Assembly (NCBI RefSeq): GCF_009870125.1
Contig: NC_046679.1
Span: 11,532,001 to 11,596,000 of the forward strand
Direction: 5' to 3'
Origin: Drosophila pseudoobscura
Lineage: Eukaryota; Arthropoda; Insecta; Diptera; Drosophilidae
Length of the DNA: 64,000 bases
Shown here one piece after another: positions 13,221-28,300 of the stretch; position 1 is the stretch's first letter, and every line of letters begins with the position of its first letter. Made by a program: the position numbers and the translations under genes. Under the pieces are notes generated by a model. The model did not search any database. It was given only the letters and a program-made list of their open reading frames with translations, and had not been told where the DNA came from.

Positions 13221-15300
13221 TCACACACAAAACGAGAGAGAGGGAGATGAGTTATATATACATTTTCTCCATATATATGTATGTATATTCTCTGCTCAGG
13301 ATGACCCACAGCCAGCGTCGCCATGTGGCCGGTCGTTGTCTTTCCATTGATAGTTTCGAACGTGATTTTGGCGCAGTTTTGGCAAATTCCAAGCCATGGG
13401 CTCCTGCTGCTTTATTTCTACTTCTCCTTCTTTCCTTTCGTACGGTATATTTTTTGAGTATTTTAAAGAACTTGGCCATTTACCTAGATTTTAAAGCCTG
13501 AATAGAATTTGCACGTAATTACAAGTTTATTGACTCAGGTCACGTAGTCTCCGATTCGAAGCACTGCCCGAAATGTAAACCTTCAGTATCGGCCACACCA
13601 GAAATGAAACATTTGTCAAGAGTCAAATATTGAGGCAATTGCAGACATCCGTTACGCACACGGGACACACTCGCAGGAGCAACAGATTTGCTCAATGATC
13701 ATAATCCTAAAGAGCATTCTCCGCTAATCCGCAACGCAAATGTGGCAACATGCGCGTCTGAAGTACCCGCCGCACCGCAGCCGGCGTGGCAGCTTCTCTC
13801 CTCTATTGAATGAGAGAAAAAGGCGTTTTCATTTGGGCCGCGACTGTTATAAATGCCTCGACCCGCGGACCCTCTACGGACGGAAGGACGGAAGTCAGGA
13901 GTCAGTTACAGGGATGAGCAGCATCTGCGAATTGTGCGAGAGTCCAGCTAATAAGATAGTTTATGATCCCTAAGTGGGTCACAAATGATTCAGGATATTC
14001 GCTCTTCTTTAGCATTTCATATTAATTCTCGTACTCGTATAAATAAGTCAGTTCAGATGATGTATGTATCACCATTGATTCTCATGGGTATAAGCTCAAT
14101 CATAAAGAAACGGAAGTCAGAACTTCAATTATAGAAGAAGGAAATCACAGACTCAGTCAGCTCATTATCATGTACACGCATATTGAGGTTTTTTAAATAT
14201 TAAATGACCATCAAATACTCTACAAAAAATGGTTCGAATCCACTTTCACTATACTAATAAACCAATAGATTTTGAATAGATTTTCTCTATAAATCTATAA
14301 AAAGTGAAATAAATAAGGCTAAAACATAATTGCATTTTGTATACATATTTTTAGACTAGTTTCTAGTCTAGTTTTAGAGATAAGAAAAAAATAAATATGC
14401 AATATATTACAATAAGAAAAGTTGTGCTCATATATCCATATTTCTTCCATAATTTTGATAACTAAAAAAAAGGATAATTAAATATCACTATTTCTGTGAA
14501 AAGCTTAACACCGTCTTCACCGATTTGAATGTTATTTTTCTGAATAAATAAAAAGTAAAATACACAAATAGATAGACAAAACTGAACCAAAAGAATTTAA
14601 TTTAATCACCTCATGAAAGTTTTTGTTGTCTGATTACCTATCTTTAAAAATTTGAGAGGAAAAGATGAGTCGAATGACTGATAATCACTTATGAAAAGTT
14701 ATATTAAATCAGTTTTGGAGGTTAAAAGGTACCCGGCCGTATTGTATTTTAATATTTTATATATCAACATATAAAAAATATAACCACCTTTTTTCATTCG
14801 TTAAAGCTTTATCTGGGAAGTTAAACCTTAATATTTATACAGTAATTTTTAACCATAAAATAAAGATCAATTCTTTACATATGACTAGAACAATGTAGAT
14901 ACAAAAAAATTATAATTTTATATCGTATGAAGCTCAATTAAATGAGTTTTTGTTAATGGTGTCATGTGGTTTTCGGAACTAAATATTCTCATATTTAAAG
15001 TGTAGAAGAATAGATAAATCACTAGCCACAGTCGGTCTTCCCGGAAAGTGTATAAAAACTCAACTCACGCTTCGACTGGTCTCCCACTGAACCGATCCGA
15101 AACTGAGAAATTCCCCTCCCTTCCCAACTTGACCTTAATCTGGTTAGAGGCAAACACAGGCCAACTAAAAACAAATGAAAAAAGTTTAAAAATAAAGTCA
15201 ACACGAATATTCAGACTGAACTTGAACTACAGAGAAGACAGCGGCCAAAATGGAGAGTGCTAGGGAGGATGGAAAGATTGCGTAGGAGTGGCCTCCGGGG

Positions 15301-15840
15301 ACAGGTAAGATGTTAGACGTTCCCACGCTGCAGAGCATGGGAAGAGGAAACTATAGAGTCCATAAAGCAATTAGAGGGACATTGGACCCTCGGTCACCTT
15401 CCGCTGGGCCGATGCTAATGTGGGAGTTGCGGCCACGGCGCTTCTCGGCATGCGGCGGGCATCCTCATCCTCATCCTTGTCCTCGTCCTGAGTCACATTC
15501 CCATCAGCATCCTCGACAGGTACGAATATGTTAAAAACCCGCTGGTCAGTTCTCACGCTAGCGAGTTTAGCGGGGATTTCCAATCGGCCGATTGATAACC
15601 ATGCGGGAAAAACGGCGAAAACAGTCAGCACATGTCCGGGAAGTGTGAGAAAGCCACTGAGCGAGCGAGAGGAAGAGGGAGAGGGAGAAGGACCATGGCC
15701 AGGACCAGGTACATGCCACAGCAGAGATTCCCACACACCCGCACCAGCACCCGCAAACGACCAGTCCTATCAGGTGGGAAGCTGCCACAGCAGGCGGAAA
15801 ACTCAACATACGTTTTCAATGTGCGTAACATATGCCATTG
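15301..15840. promoter_or_regulatory. Candidate sim mesectoderm enhancer
   Basis: Five sites match the Su(H) consensus (YRTGDGAA): 15320-15327 (CGTGGGAA inverted), 15336-15343 (CATGGGAA), 15550-15557 (CGTGAGAA inverted), 15644-15651 (TGTGAGAA) and 15728-15735 (TGTGGGAA inverted). A strong Dorsal-type site GGGGATTTCC is at 15572-15581, a Twist-type CACATGT at 15629-15635, a CATATG E-box at 15829-15834, and a Snail-type CAGGTG at 15771-15776. Three CAGGTA words (near 15302, 15517 and 15706) resemble Zelda/Snail sites. This combination is the known input set of the D. melanogaster sim mesectoderm enhancer. The element sits about 2.6 kb upstream of the first coding exon. Confidence 0.75.
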
Positions 15841-18800
15841 TAACACTCTTGCCGGCCCGATAAGAGTCGCTCCTGTTCGCTGTTCCCTGTTCCCTGTTCC
15901 TGCCGAAATGTTCACCCATTTGGCCGACACCCACTCCCTGAACCATTTGCTCTTTTCCTGTGTTTTTCCAACGCACATGAAGTTTTTATCTTGAAACAAC
16001 AGTCGGCGTCGCGACGTTGAAGGGGCCAACAGACCCAACACCAACCTCCCCCCGCATCCACACCAATCCAGCAGTTGCCAGTGGTGGCACCACCAGCGAA
16101 TGGGTCGCAAATTTTAATGCTCAGCTCGCGCTTAATTTTCGGATTATAACCCGTAAAGCAAACAACGGCGCAGTGTCCTTAGCCCCGGACCAGACCCGTG
16201 ACTGCCTCCGTACATTAACCCAATTTCAATATGCTTTTTGATTTGTTTGCGCGGCACTTTAACATTATCAAACAAAAGTTTATGCAATCCGAGGGGTATG
16301 TTCCTTGGGTTCGAGTCTGCTCTGTGTGTGTGCGTGTGTGTGTGGGGGGGTGTTGGGCGTACGTTTTTAATTGCCTGCAATAACAAGTAACGACGGTCAT
16401 GCCAACAACAACGAAGCCAGTAGCATCGGCAGCACCAGCACCACCACCAAAAACCGAGGGAACACAAGGCCCTAGCTTTGGCTTTGTTTTTGGTTGCCCA
16501 AATCCGCTAATTGCGCACAGTTGTCGTTGTTTCTGGCCTCCTGTCTTGCTGTTGTTGGTGTTACTGATTTTGTTGGAGTTTGGGGTTATGACTACAATTG
16601 GCTCTTTTATGGCGCCTTAATGTATGCAAAGAACGGCCTATTGATTAGCATAATGGTTAATGGCCATAGAATAAAGCAAGGATTTTCGCAAAGGACACCA
16701 GAGTTCGCAGAAAAATTTACCAAATGACGCACAACAATCACATGATGTCACAAGAACGATGAAAGAATATCTGCCAAAACGTTTAGCACATATTCCCGAA
16801 TAATCCAGGAGGTCTGCAAAAGCTTAAAACTATCACAGAGGAAGTCGGAATACTCGTTTGGGTTATAGACTTAGGTACAAAAATTAGTTTTACAATATAT
16901 CAAATTATTGTATCTGTCAAATATATTTTCTTAATGGTATGAAATGTTTTTTTCAACAACAATACAAATTATAGAAATGTGGCTAATAAGGTCTCAGGAA
17001 TGAAAAGTGTATAGTATATGTATATATTTACTTATGGGCTTTTTCGAATTATAATATGCACGATATCAAAATTCCTTTTATATATAAATTCTTTAGATAA
17101 TTTATGGTGCATCGACTAGGTTTCCTATAAGGAAAACTAGGTTTAAAAAGGGCATTCAGATTTTATATAGATAATACGACATATGTAAGACAGATACAGT
17201 CCCTTAGAAGAAGGCATTCTGGTTTCATAAGTAACAATGTGCTTAAATGGGATCATCAAAGGAGATTCCAATTGTTTAATTCTAATGAATTCATTTTAAA
17301 TCAACTTTTATTGAATATTTGTATCTCTGTACTCCACAAATAGCAAACGAATAGCGCAATCGAATTCCAGAGTATTAGTAATAATCATTTGTAAAAACTT
17401 GCATATGAAAGTTTGTATGTAAATTTCAAGTGAAAACCAGCCAGAAATTCGCCCAAAGTTCCAACCACAATTGGGAATTGTTGCTGATTGCATTTATTTA
17501 CTATTAATCCGGTAAATTATTGTGCATAAAGCTTTTTATAAATCAAAAGTAAAACAAATCCCGATGCAAGCCCCAGGGCAAACATCGACGAGCAGTCTGA
17601 AATGCGAAAGCAGCGAAGTGAAAGCAAATAAAACCAAATCGAGCCGACTGACCAAGCCCATAATCGTAATAATAATCAACCAACACATCATAATCACTGT
17701 TTTCATTACACTATATTTTCAAAAATAATTATGCATGTATTTTATTTGTGTTTGTCCAACACACACAGGCAGAGACCCAGGCAGGGCTCCCGGTTCACAG
17801 CTCCCGATCCGATCCCCACGGGAATGGAGTGGGTATACTCGTACATAGAGCAAATACGTACGTAAAGCGATGAGGCGTTCAAAATGCGAAAGTAAACTTT
17901 CAAATGAAATAAAAAAACAACAGCAAAAACAAGCAGAGCAACAACAAATACGGCAGCAGCAGAATGTGTACCAACGGCAGCAGGAGAGAAGCAGCCAGCA
18001 ATAAATACGGAAAATCTCGAAAATATCACGTAAAATCGATCAACAATACAAACTTGCAACCAAATGGCCGATGGGCCGCGTCGGCATCAAGAACCCCATG
18101 GCCCAGCACCAGCATCAAAACCGACCCATCCCTGTCCCCGTCCCCGTCCCTGCCCCAGTCCCAGTCCCTTCCAAAGCAGACCGACTCGTCTGTCGGTCGG
18201 TACCTCCTTGGGAAATCAAACAAGTCAACATGTTGGCCGCGCACAGAAACAACTTCCGAGGGTCAAATCGATAATCATAATTTTGTGCCCAGCATTCAGC
18301 ATCTCTACTGTACACTTGTCCTCTGTCCGACCTCACCTACGCGTAAATACCCAAACACCTCCATTATCACTTACAGGGGCGAAGTACGTATCCGAACACA
18401 TAGACCTGGACCCGGACCCGGATCTGGACCTGGACATGCAGCCCAAAGTGGCACTGGCCCGAGCCGCCTCCGCCGCCTATTGTTGTTATTGTTGGCCGTT
18501 GTCAGTACGTGATGTTCACTATAAATTTGAATTTGATTTTGAATTTGCTCTAAAACGGCAGCGGGAAACGGCAGCAGGAACAACAATGGGTCCATGCTGC
18601 ACTTGGACCATGCTGCACTTGGACCCATTGTTCGGCTACCATCGCTGATGGTGGACACTGAACAAATATGCACGTGGAATCTGGCAAATAGCCCTGCCCG
18701 ACTGGAACAATAGTGTCAGCATAGTGTTACAAATAGAAGTTGGACAAACAGCACAACTATCAAGTATTTCGAGTGCTTACTTGTAGTACAACATTCAACA

Positions 18801-21181
18801 TTTATATAAGAATATTTAACAAATTTAAGTCACATTAAACAAAATATTTTCGAAGACCAATTCGGCTATATTATCCAGTCGTAGATTAATCAACTCTCCA
18901 TATTTCTTTAACAAGAAAAGAAGATCTACCATTTTATAATTTAATAAAAACTTTAACTTTCAAGGACGCTTTTCAAGTTTCAAAGGCAGCAGAAAAACAG
19001 TATTATACACAAGTCAATCCATTTAGCCAGTTCTTATTCTGCCAAGTTATTTAATTATAAATATATATTATATATATTATGATTGCCTGAAGGAACTCTA
19101 AACCGTTTGCTGCAAAGAGATCGAAAAATGTTACGATTTGATGTAAAATAATACTATAAATATTTTACATATAATTGTTCAGAAAATAGGGAACATTTTT
19201 ATGAAATAAATACCCCTGTGTTTTTGTTCAAGGGCTGCTGATTTCAGCAATGGATTTCACTCATATTTCATTATTTTAGCCCACATTTCTGGATCTCCTA
19301 GTCCCCTTGGTAATGACTCTATTTCGTATCGAAATTATTCAGAAGTCAATCTACTGCGTATTCATTTAGCAGTTTACGATACCATTTTGCTGCTGCACTA
19401 AGAGTACAGGCAAAAGCAACAACAACAACAACTACAACAAAAAATAAGAAATTCTGAGGCTCAGTCGCTGCGCTGGGTGTAAAATGAAACAAAAGTATGG
19501 CTGGAGAAAAATCAATACAAAGTCACGTTTTAGAGAAAATCACGTTTCATTAGATACCTATACGAGTATGAACACATACACACAGACATATACCATGACT
19601 ACTACACGCACACATACAACTGCATATATACAAGGCATTAAAATTCCATTGTTGCTATAATTTCGTTTTATGCAAGCGAAAATAAAGACAGCAAAAAATA
19701 CCCGTCATTGAATCGTTTTCGGAAACTGTTCTGAAAGTCAAATGAAAACTTTAAGTGAAAGGCGGCCATATTTAAAGTATCCATTTTTATACTGCACACA
19801 CACACACACAGAGACAGCTGCACATATATATAAATATACTTATGGTTTTTCCGAGTATCGCTCGGCAACCCTCACCTTGAAATTTACGACACTTTTCACT
19901 TTATTATCAAATGCTGACACTTCAGTTTTGGGGGCCAGAGCGGGCTAAAAATATCTGATTTCTCCATCTCGGGGGAGGATCAACAGGCGTGGCTAGGATT
20001 TCCTCCCCACAAAATCCGGCAGGAAATTGAGCTCTTAAAGATTGTGCCTAAGCCTAGGCAATTAGTTGGTTCTCCTCAAAATGGTGTTGAAAATTTTGGG
20101 ATTTTAGGGCCTTAACTTTAAATTAGGCATAAAAAGGTGCGGTGCGCTCTAAATGATTAGTGGCTGTTCTTAAATTTCGGCATAGTATGAAGTATTTAAT
20201 ATCTTATGTTGATCAAAATGGAAAATATATCTCCAGTTTATAAGATCTTTGCGGCTAAGCGCCGCCCCTTGGTGGAGGAGCAGTACAGAGCCGAGATCTC
20301 TTAACGTACAGCAATTCTTTGCTGTTTTATTGTTATTGTTATTATTTGTTCGCTTCTGTCTACGCTCTTAATTTTTGTATAGCACTTTCTCAACGTTCGT
20401 CATCGTACGGGAGCTGCGATCATCGCCATCGATCATCACCAATCGCAAGTTCCGTCGTCTGTCCTATGGTCTGCGGCCTGTTATTCGAAATTATTATAAA
20501 CCGAATCTAAAATTATATTTAAGATTATATTGTAATCACTCTGCCTCTGTCTAATCCCTCTTTTCAATAGAGAAGATTTCAGTAAAGCAAATAAAACGAT
20601 ATGAAAAGCTTAGGTTTTTTGATATGCTTCCGTAAAATACATTTTCAGAGTAAAAGCAAATAGTGCATCTGGTTATTCGAAAGGCAAATGCCTATGGTAT
20701 ACCACAATACCACGAGTAACCCCAAACTCTTAAGGATAAATGAAGGCGTAACCCATTAAATGTTTAAAAGTAAAGGAATTACCAAGTTTTCATGCAGGAA
20801 ATTGTTACACTACTCGTATCAGAGTCGACGTGTTCGTTTGAACAGCGCAGCAAAATTACAGCATTAAGCGGATTTCCTCTCTGGAAGTCAAACACGCACA
20901 CACACCCACACACACGCGCACACCGATATGCCGGCACCAATACTAACAACCAAGATAAACACTCACCGATATGGTGGTAGGAACAAGAAGCATAAGTACA
21001 AGAAGAAGAGGGACCAGAACAAACAGCCCCCTCAGACCAAAACCCCTGGGCTTGCATATGTGTGTGTGAGGGCATTCATCAAAAAATGCACGACACAAAA
21101 GAATATAAAAAGCATCAAATTCTAGACAAGACCAGAACTACAGCAAACGAGCACAGGAAACAAGGTACTCATTCACACACG

Positions 21182-21201
21182 CACACACACACACACACAC
21201 A
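21182..21201. repeat. (CA)n microsatellite
   Basis: Uninterrupted CA run in the sim upstream domain. Confidence 0.95.
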
Positions 21202-22304
21202 GCAATCATCTATCGAGCCATAAAGCTGACAGAAGAAACAACAATGAGAGAATAAGAAAATGGTGTCTCAGTCCCAGGTAGCATTTGAGCAGCATTAGGA
21301 CGCAGGCAGCAGGCACAGTGGTGCATCTGACGACCAATAGGCGACCAAAATAGATATGGCAAAGGTCGCTGACACTTAAGAGGGAGGACTCCAAAATGTC
21401 TTTGGATGGGGCTGGGAAAGTTGTTGTATTCCATAATTTGATTTCATTTCCTCTCGCATGACTTCTGAGGTGGAACATATAACAAAAAGAACAGTAATCG
21501 GGGGGTTTCATGTGGATAAAATATGGGTACTTTGTAGTTTAACAAGGTTTATATTTAACGATTGCAATAAAAACCATCCCCATGTATTTGAGCTCAACTT
21601 TAGTATAAAAAGCATACAAATACTGTCTCATATAAATCTAAGAAATCTAATCTAAAGAAAGCTAAAATTATATGAAAAAGATGAGATTTTGCGTCCGTTT
21701 TGACACAATCAAATGGCTTTTAACTGAATGATTCAAACGTATTTCGTTCGAGTACCAAGAAGTTGGGCAGAATAAGAAAATCGAAGAGAAAATGTAGAGT
21801 GTTTAATATAAATTATATCAAATGAATAGTTTTTTGTACACAAAACTGTATTTCTCTTGTTTAAAAGAAACCTCTTTGGGATCGATATATCAATAAATAC
21901 CACAACCCCTTTTCTCCTGTTTTAACAAAATAACATATATACAGAACAAACAGATTGTAGAAGAACACACAGAACACGATCTGTGTCCACTGTGCGCTGC
22001 GTTCTTCGGTTCATTCACCGACCATTGCAATACGGCTGCGCTGCTGTTGCTGTTATGCTGTTCAGTGTAACAAAAAAAAAAACAGGTTTTCAAACTCATA
22101 CACACAGATACACTCATACAGCCACATGCCACCCTCTGGCAAACAAAAACAGCGAGCGCAAGCGAGAGCGGAAGAGCCAACAACATTTTCTCATTGGCTG
22201 TCTTGGCGCGCTTAATGTGCCACACACACACACACAGGCGCACACATACAGAGGGACGCGGGCCTGGAACGGCAAACTGGAACTGCCAGCGGTGTGTGCG
22301 TGCA

Positions 22305-22324
22305 TGTGTGTGTGTGTGTGTGTG
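22305..22324. repeat. (GT)n microsatellite
   Basis: GT run within a longer GT/CA-rich area (22.2-22.4 kb). Both strands therefore show spurious Cys/Val/Thr/His-rich open frames. Confidence 0.95.
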
Positions 22325-25300
22325 AGTGTGTACAAAATGTTTATGTATGTTTGTATTTGTGTTGCTGTTTCCGTTGTATCGCGCCTGTTCACCGCCGCCG
22401 CTCCGCCCACACACACAGAGGCGCATAATTGTTGTATGCCTGTCTGGCAACGCCTTAATAATTGTTATTTGAGTTTCATTTTGTTTTCTATGCTGGTATG
22501 CGTGCGCCTCCTTCTCTCTCTCTCTCGCTGCGTGTGTGTGCCGTTACACTCCATTAGCGAACATTTCTGGCATTCGAGTGTTAAGCTTTCTCTTTCAGCC
22601 CTTTTTTTTGGGGAGACCGACGACAATCGTTTGGATTTCGCTCGTTGCTCGAAATCTTTCTCCTTTTCTGAGCCATTTCCCTTTCCTCTTACGCACGTTT
22701 TTTTTTTGTGTCGTTGTGTGTGTTGTCTGTTGAGCTCTTCCGCTTGTCAAAATTCAATGTCAGTTTTGCGATTGTGTTGGTGCACGAGTGGGTTTTCCTC
22801 CTATTGACATGGCCGCCATATTTTTCTTCGTTTCTTGAATAACTCGTAAATATTTTATTTCCCCTTTAGAAATGTTTAACCATTTTATGCCGCTCATAAA
22901 AATGTAAATTTCGTTTATTTCCCTCATTTTAAAATTTGCTGTTTTGTTTTGTCCATAAATATGTACTCAAGAAAACTAAATAAATACGACAAACAAATTA
23001 AAATATAATGTGACAGTATAATGTTAAAATATACATATACTGTTGAAGTCGCGTATTTCTCCACCTTACAATCCAAAAAAAAAATCTCTAATAATCATCT
23101 GTGTTAACAATAATATTGTTGTTAAATATATTCAAAAATGCATCTCTCCCCATTTTTAGCAATATAATTTTTAATTTTGTAAGTCCTTAAATAAAAAAAT
23201 AAATTTAGTTTGTTCGTTTCTGATTTACAAAAATCTGATTTCCTCAAAAAATTTAAGTGTTTTTAAACGTTTGTATTTTTTCTTGAAATTTAAAATTTCT
23301 TTGAGAAACTTTATTGGATGAAACCTTGTTTTGCAAACTTTAATACTATTTTAAATTTTAAAAAACTTGAACATGTACACCAACGGAAAAGACATTCCGA
23401 ATTAATAATTGTTCTAACACAAAAGATACGTTCTTTATTATGGCACTCTTTTGAGTCGCGTCCAAAGTTGTTTCTAATATTTCAGGGTCTTTTCTTCCTA
23501 TATGCACATCATAAAGAACGGTCCACACTTGCCACGCTTTACTACTGAAAGTGTAACCCAATATTTTACAAACACAACTCAAAATGCACTTTGCCACCGA
23601 AGGAGGCATGGTTGCGGGGGCAGACAAAATCGGCCCCGCCCGGAAACCTCCCCTCCGCCACCCTTCAGCGTGCTGCCTGTCGTCTGGGGCAGACAAAACA
23701 AATCATTTTCGGTGGCTACCGTATATGCAAACAATACGAGAACCAAAAAACGAGAAAAAAAAGAACAACAGAAAAAACAAGAACCCCGAGACACTGTAAA
23801 AACAAACACTCTGAGGGCAGGGGCTGGCCAATGCAGCTGCAGACCCGCTAAACCTCGCTTAGTCCGGGGGCTAATGATTACTTTTGGGATCCATCTCATA
23901 AGCAAGTGGCTTTGAGTGCAGGCTGCATCGCTTGAGGGAGTCGACGGCCAAGATTCTGGAGTTGCAGAACGTCCGCGAGATCGTAAATTATGCCACATAA
24001 AACGCGCGCGACAACGACAACGACGAACGACAACGACGACAGCGACAGCGACTCCAGCAACGACTTGGTCACTGGGTGCAGTGCGACTTGATTCGACACT
24101 AAGCTGACCGCAACTAAAACGCTCCGGCCGTCATCGCTGACGCCGACGACGCTGCCCTGGCCAGAACGGTTCGGTTCGGCTCTGCTCCGCTTGCTCTGCC
24201 TTAGATTACTTTTGATTGGGCTCTTGGCTGGGGCGGGGGGGGGGGCTACGGTTCCAATGTCGCCTTCGCTGCGGACAATGTCACATGTGATGGGGCCAAG
24301 ACGCTGCTCAAAATAAACAAACAGCCGCCGAGCCCGGATCGGCCATGACTTCTGCGGAGTTGGCAAAAAGTGTTGCATTTCACTCGAACTGCAGCGACTT
24401 TCTTTCGGCTTTCTTTGCCGCGACATTTGCTGACCCAAGCCCAATCAGAAGGCGACGCCAGTACCCCCCAGACTCTTACCATAAAAGTTATATAAGCCAA
24501 AAGTTGACCCCTGAATCAGATCGTACCACTATCCGAGCATACATATGCTTGGATCAGCACTAAAATTTGGACTGCCCTTTTTGTAGTCATCGCTTGCCTT
24601 TGTTGCTGTGGTCACTCCACTCTTTGGACTCTCGTCTTACGCGATTCATTCATTGATCGACTTATGGCCGATCACGCCTGGTATCTTCTGGCACTTGTCG
24701 GCCGGCCCCGTGGCACGTGTTGCTGATTTGTTGATGTTGGCTGGTGCCGTTGTCGATATTGGCTTTTTTCAGCTGCCATTTGTCTCTTACAATGTTTTGG
24801 CTTCTTATTTTTTTGTCTTTTTTGTATGGTGCTGGCGTCGATGAGCTAATCGGCTATGACGTTTGTGTTTTCTTGCAAGTGTAGCACAATTTTGCCCTCA
24901 GCTGGGCAATGCGATGTTGTTGCTGGCTCTACCACGGCCGCTGCTGCTAAATCTGCCACTATCATCGCTCGACGTGCAAAAATTTGAAATATTCTCAACG
25001 GATATACATATGTACATATATACAGTACATACAGTAGGCCCTCCCACCTCAGATAGTAAAACCAAGTGTGAATCATGGCTGCGGCGCCTGTCTGAAATAC
25101 ACGGAATTCAAGACACAAAACTAGATCGGGTCGGAAACAAAGCCGCCCTTTTAAGATGATATTAAGCATATAAGAATCAAATTTGTAACCTTTTAAGAAC
25201 CTCCTAAAGAGTTAAAGATTTAAAACCAAATAGATGGATCTAACCAAGCATGTATCTAATTATTTATAATACATACATTCTCCATAATGTAATGCCAACA

Positions 25301-28300
25301 TTTTAAAGAAAAATACTCTTTATAGATCACATGAAAATATTAAAGATCACTTCACAAAAAAAATTAGAAAAAGCGCTTCTCAGAAAAAAAATATATTACA
25401 AGATTGTGAGATGAAATATTTCTATGATCTTAGTCTAGGGGCCGGGACAAAGCATCCCTCAAGCCATGCATTCCCATGCTCGCATGTCAGCCCGGCCCAC
25501 AGATCGAGATGCGTATCTGAAGACGTTCGATGATCGCATAATACTCGTATGCACACATGCAAGTTGGACACGAGGATTCCCATATTTTCGGCACAAAAAT
25601 CCCGAACCCTTTTCTCATAAACACCAGAAGAGGGAAAAACTTACAAGTTTGAAGCGCCAAAGATACAGATATGTGCACAGGCACAGGCATGAATATGAAA
25701 CGCGTATGCGGGCCTGTTATCCGATAGCGGGATGGCAAGACGAAGACCAACAGGAGGACGAGGAGACAGGCACAAAGGACACACCAGCAAGTATCCGAGC
25801 TATGTGGCTGTTCACTTGGAAACAAAGTTGCGGCTTCGGTTGGAGATCGATCAGATTCGATATCGGTGCGGGGACGTGATCTAAACAATGGCCACAGGAC
25901 ATGCGGACAGGACTATCCCGAAACCGAGGCTGAGCGTCAGAGTTGAAATGCCCAACAAAACACGGAAATGTGTGCCACGATGCTGCAGCTCGTGTGAGCG
26001 CATAAATTAGGCCATAAACAAGTAGCTGTAAAAATTAAGAAAATATTCTATATATAATCCAAAATTTTGGGTGTGAAAATTGTTCAACTGTTGCTCCAGC
26101 TGCAAGCCACGCTCCAGTGCCGCCCCCCCACCCACTCTAACGGAAGCTGCACAGCCGGAAAAACGCTTCAGTCCCGGATTCGTGGCAGGGCGATGTCAAC
26201 CAATTGGATTTGTGGCAGACATAGTGGCGGCAGTTGGGCCTTGAATGCCGAAAGGAGTTGTGCAAGAGGATGCTGATGGGGCACAGGAACAGGCACGGCT
26301 GTGCGGCTCAATTACATTGCCGATTGAGCGTGAAATTGTAATGCTTGATTTGATTTCACGTGACAAGGAGACCCTAGGGCTAGGCAGAGACACCAGCATG
26401 CACACACATACTCGTACAATATACATATACTCCTACATGGCCATATAAATATATATGTGTCTGGGTTTCTAAAGGACTGACATCCTCTCGAGGGTCTGAG
26501 GCTCGTTTTCAAATTGGACACAGCCGCTAATTTGCTTGGCGCGCGCGACACCTTGTGGACTGGTGGAGTTGTGGAGTTGTGGAGTTGGCGACCCGTCATG
26601 GTCACTTCTGGTACAACGCTGGTACCGCTGGTCGCTGCACAACACCAATATCCCTTGCCGAATGCTGTTTTGTTTGTTTGTGCTTTTCGCCTCTCGGGTC
26701 GGCACTCTCTTTCTCGCTTCCTGGAAGTATTATAGTAAATTTCCCGCATATCTTTCGTGTGTCATTGTCGCCTGGTCTGGTCTGGTCCGGCCCGGGCGGC
26801 TTTGGCCTGCTCTGTCTCAGTCTCCGTCTCCGTCTCGGTTTCCGTCCGCCGTCACCCCCCTCCTGCCAGATTATTAGTTATTATTTTTGTCATAAATGCA
26901 AATTAGCTATACGCAATTTGCATATTCTACATTCAACTTGAAATGCATACTGTCTCGGCAACTCTCGTTGGTCATTGTAAAGACCTCGTCTGGAGCCTGG
27001 TCTCTACGGCTGGCATGGACCCTGACCGGACTGAACACTTGGATATATTTGGGACTTAGATGGACAAAGTCTTCTTTGTCTTGATGAAGCTGACACTTTT
27101 CCTTTCAACATACTCGTTATATGATTATACTCGTGACATTTCCATAGCTATTTTTATCAACAAAATCTTTAAAACAGATAAGTATTAGCATCATTTTTGT
27201 AAGAGCGAAAAAACGTTTTAAAATGACTCAAAGGGTATACTACGAACCGATTTTTCCTGCTCTATTCATTTTTTAAACGAATACAAACTACACGCAGATA
27301 ATATTGCTCTGAGATTTAAGATTACTATTGAGGTAAACACCAAAATCTCTTCCAAATAATATAAAATGAAAAAGTCTGAAAACTCGAAAGTTTTGCAGGT
27401 GGTGCCAGGAGTTTAATGAACAGGGAAAATTGTCTGGTTTCAGATTCTACTCTCTATAATGCCATCGATCCGCAGCGGGGACCATTAAAAAGAACGAAAA
27501 GAACCGTTGAGTTGACTTGTTTTTTATGGGGACTACAGTGGATTCTGTAGAAAAGTCGGGCCGATGACCACAGCGACACAGGATCTGGAATGTCTGGCCC
27601 GAGAGGGGTTTCTTTTTAACGCAATTCGATTTGCTGCTTTTCCCTTTTCATAATTATAAAATGTTTGTGGCTGTGCCTTAATATTTGCATTTGGCAGTGG
27701 GGCGTTTCGGTTTATGGGTTTTTTTTTCGGGGCTGTATTATTTCGTTTTATTGTTATTGTTGCTAAAGAATAATTTGTGATTTTTGTTCGTTTCGGGACG
27801 GCGCAGAAGTAACCTCCGCCGACGGCAGCCTCGGGCTGTGGGCGTCATATTACAGACTGCGGCTGTGACATGCCCTCGATGACGATGACGATGACGACTC
27901 TGGACTCTGGATGCCATGGCTGGTGGCTTCTTTGTTTGTCGTACACATGTTTTTCAAATGCATTTCCCTCGATCATCGCCTACGACAATTCGCATTGAAT
28001 TTCACTTGTTTGCTTGCACAATACTTTTCGTTTGGTGTTTGGTGTTTGGAGGGAAGGTTACTTTGAAGGGTTATGAATCATACGACTCATCGCAAGGATC
28101 TGCGGCCTGCCACTCACCTCTGGCAGCTATCCGTTTTGCCGCTGGTATTGTTGCAGTGGGGCAGCCGTCGATAATCCCAACTGGAGAGGCGCAGCGTAAC
28201 AGAGAATCGCTGTAACGACCGCGAACCGAGGAATGCTAATTGTTGCTAGCACATTTTTGCAATCAATTTTTAAACAAATTTAAATGTGCTGCGGCCGAGC

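Noticed and set aside
13740-13973. 77-codon plus-strand frame with Cys-containing end
   Set aside because: No family likeness, no splice partners; lies in the sim 5' flank and is more likely promoter or UTR sequence.
14231-14241. GGTTCGAATCC, identical to a tRNA B box
   Set aside because: No A box, no acceptor-stem pairing and no cloverleaf in the AT-rich sequence upstream.
21890-22807. Long overlapping frames on both strands rich in Thr-His or Cys-Val
   Set aside because: Produced by CA/GT microsatellites, with no domain and no exon structure.
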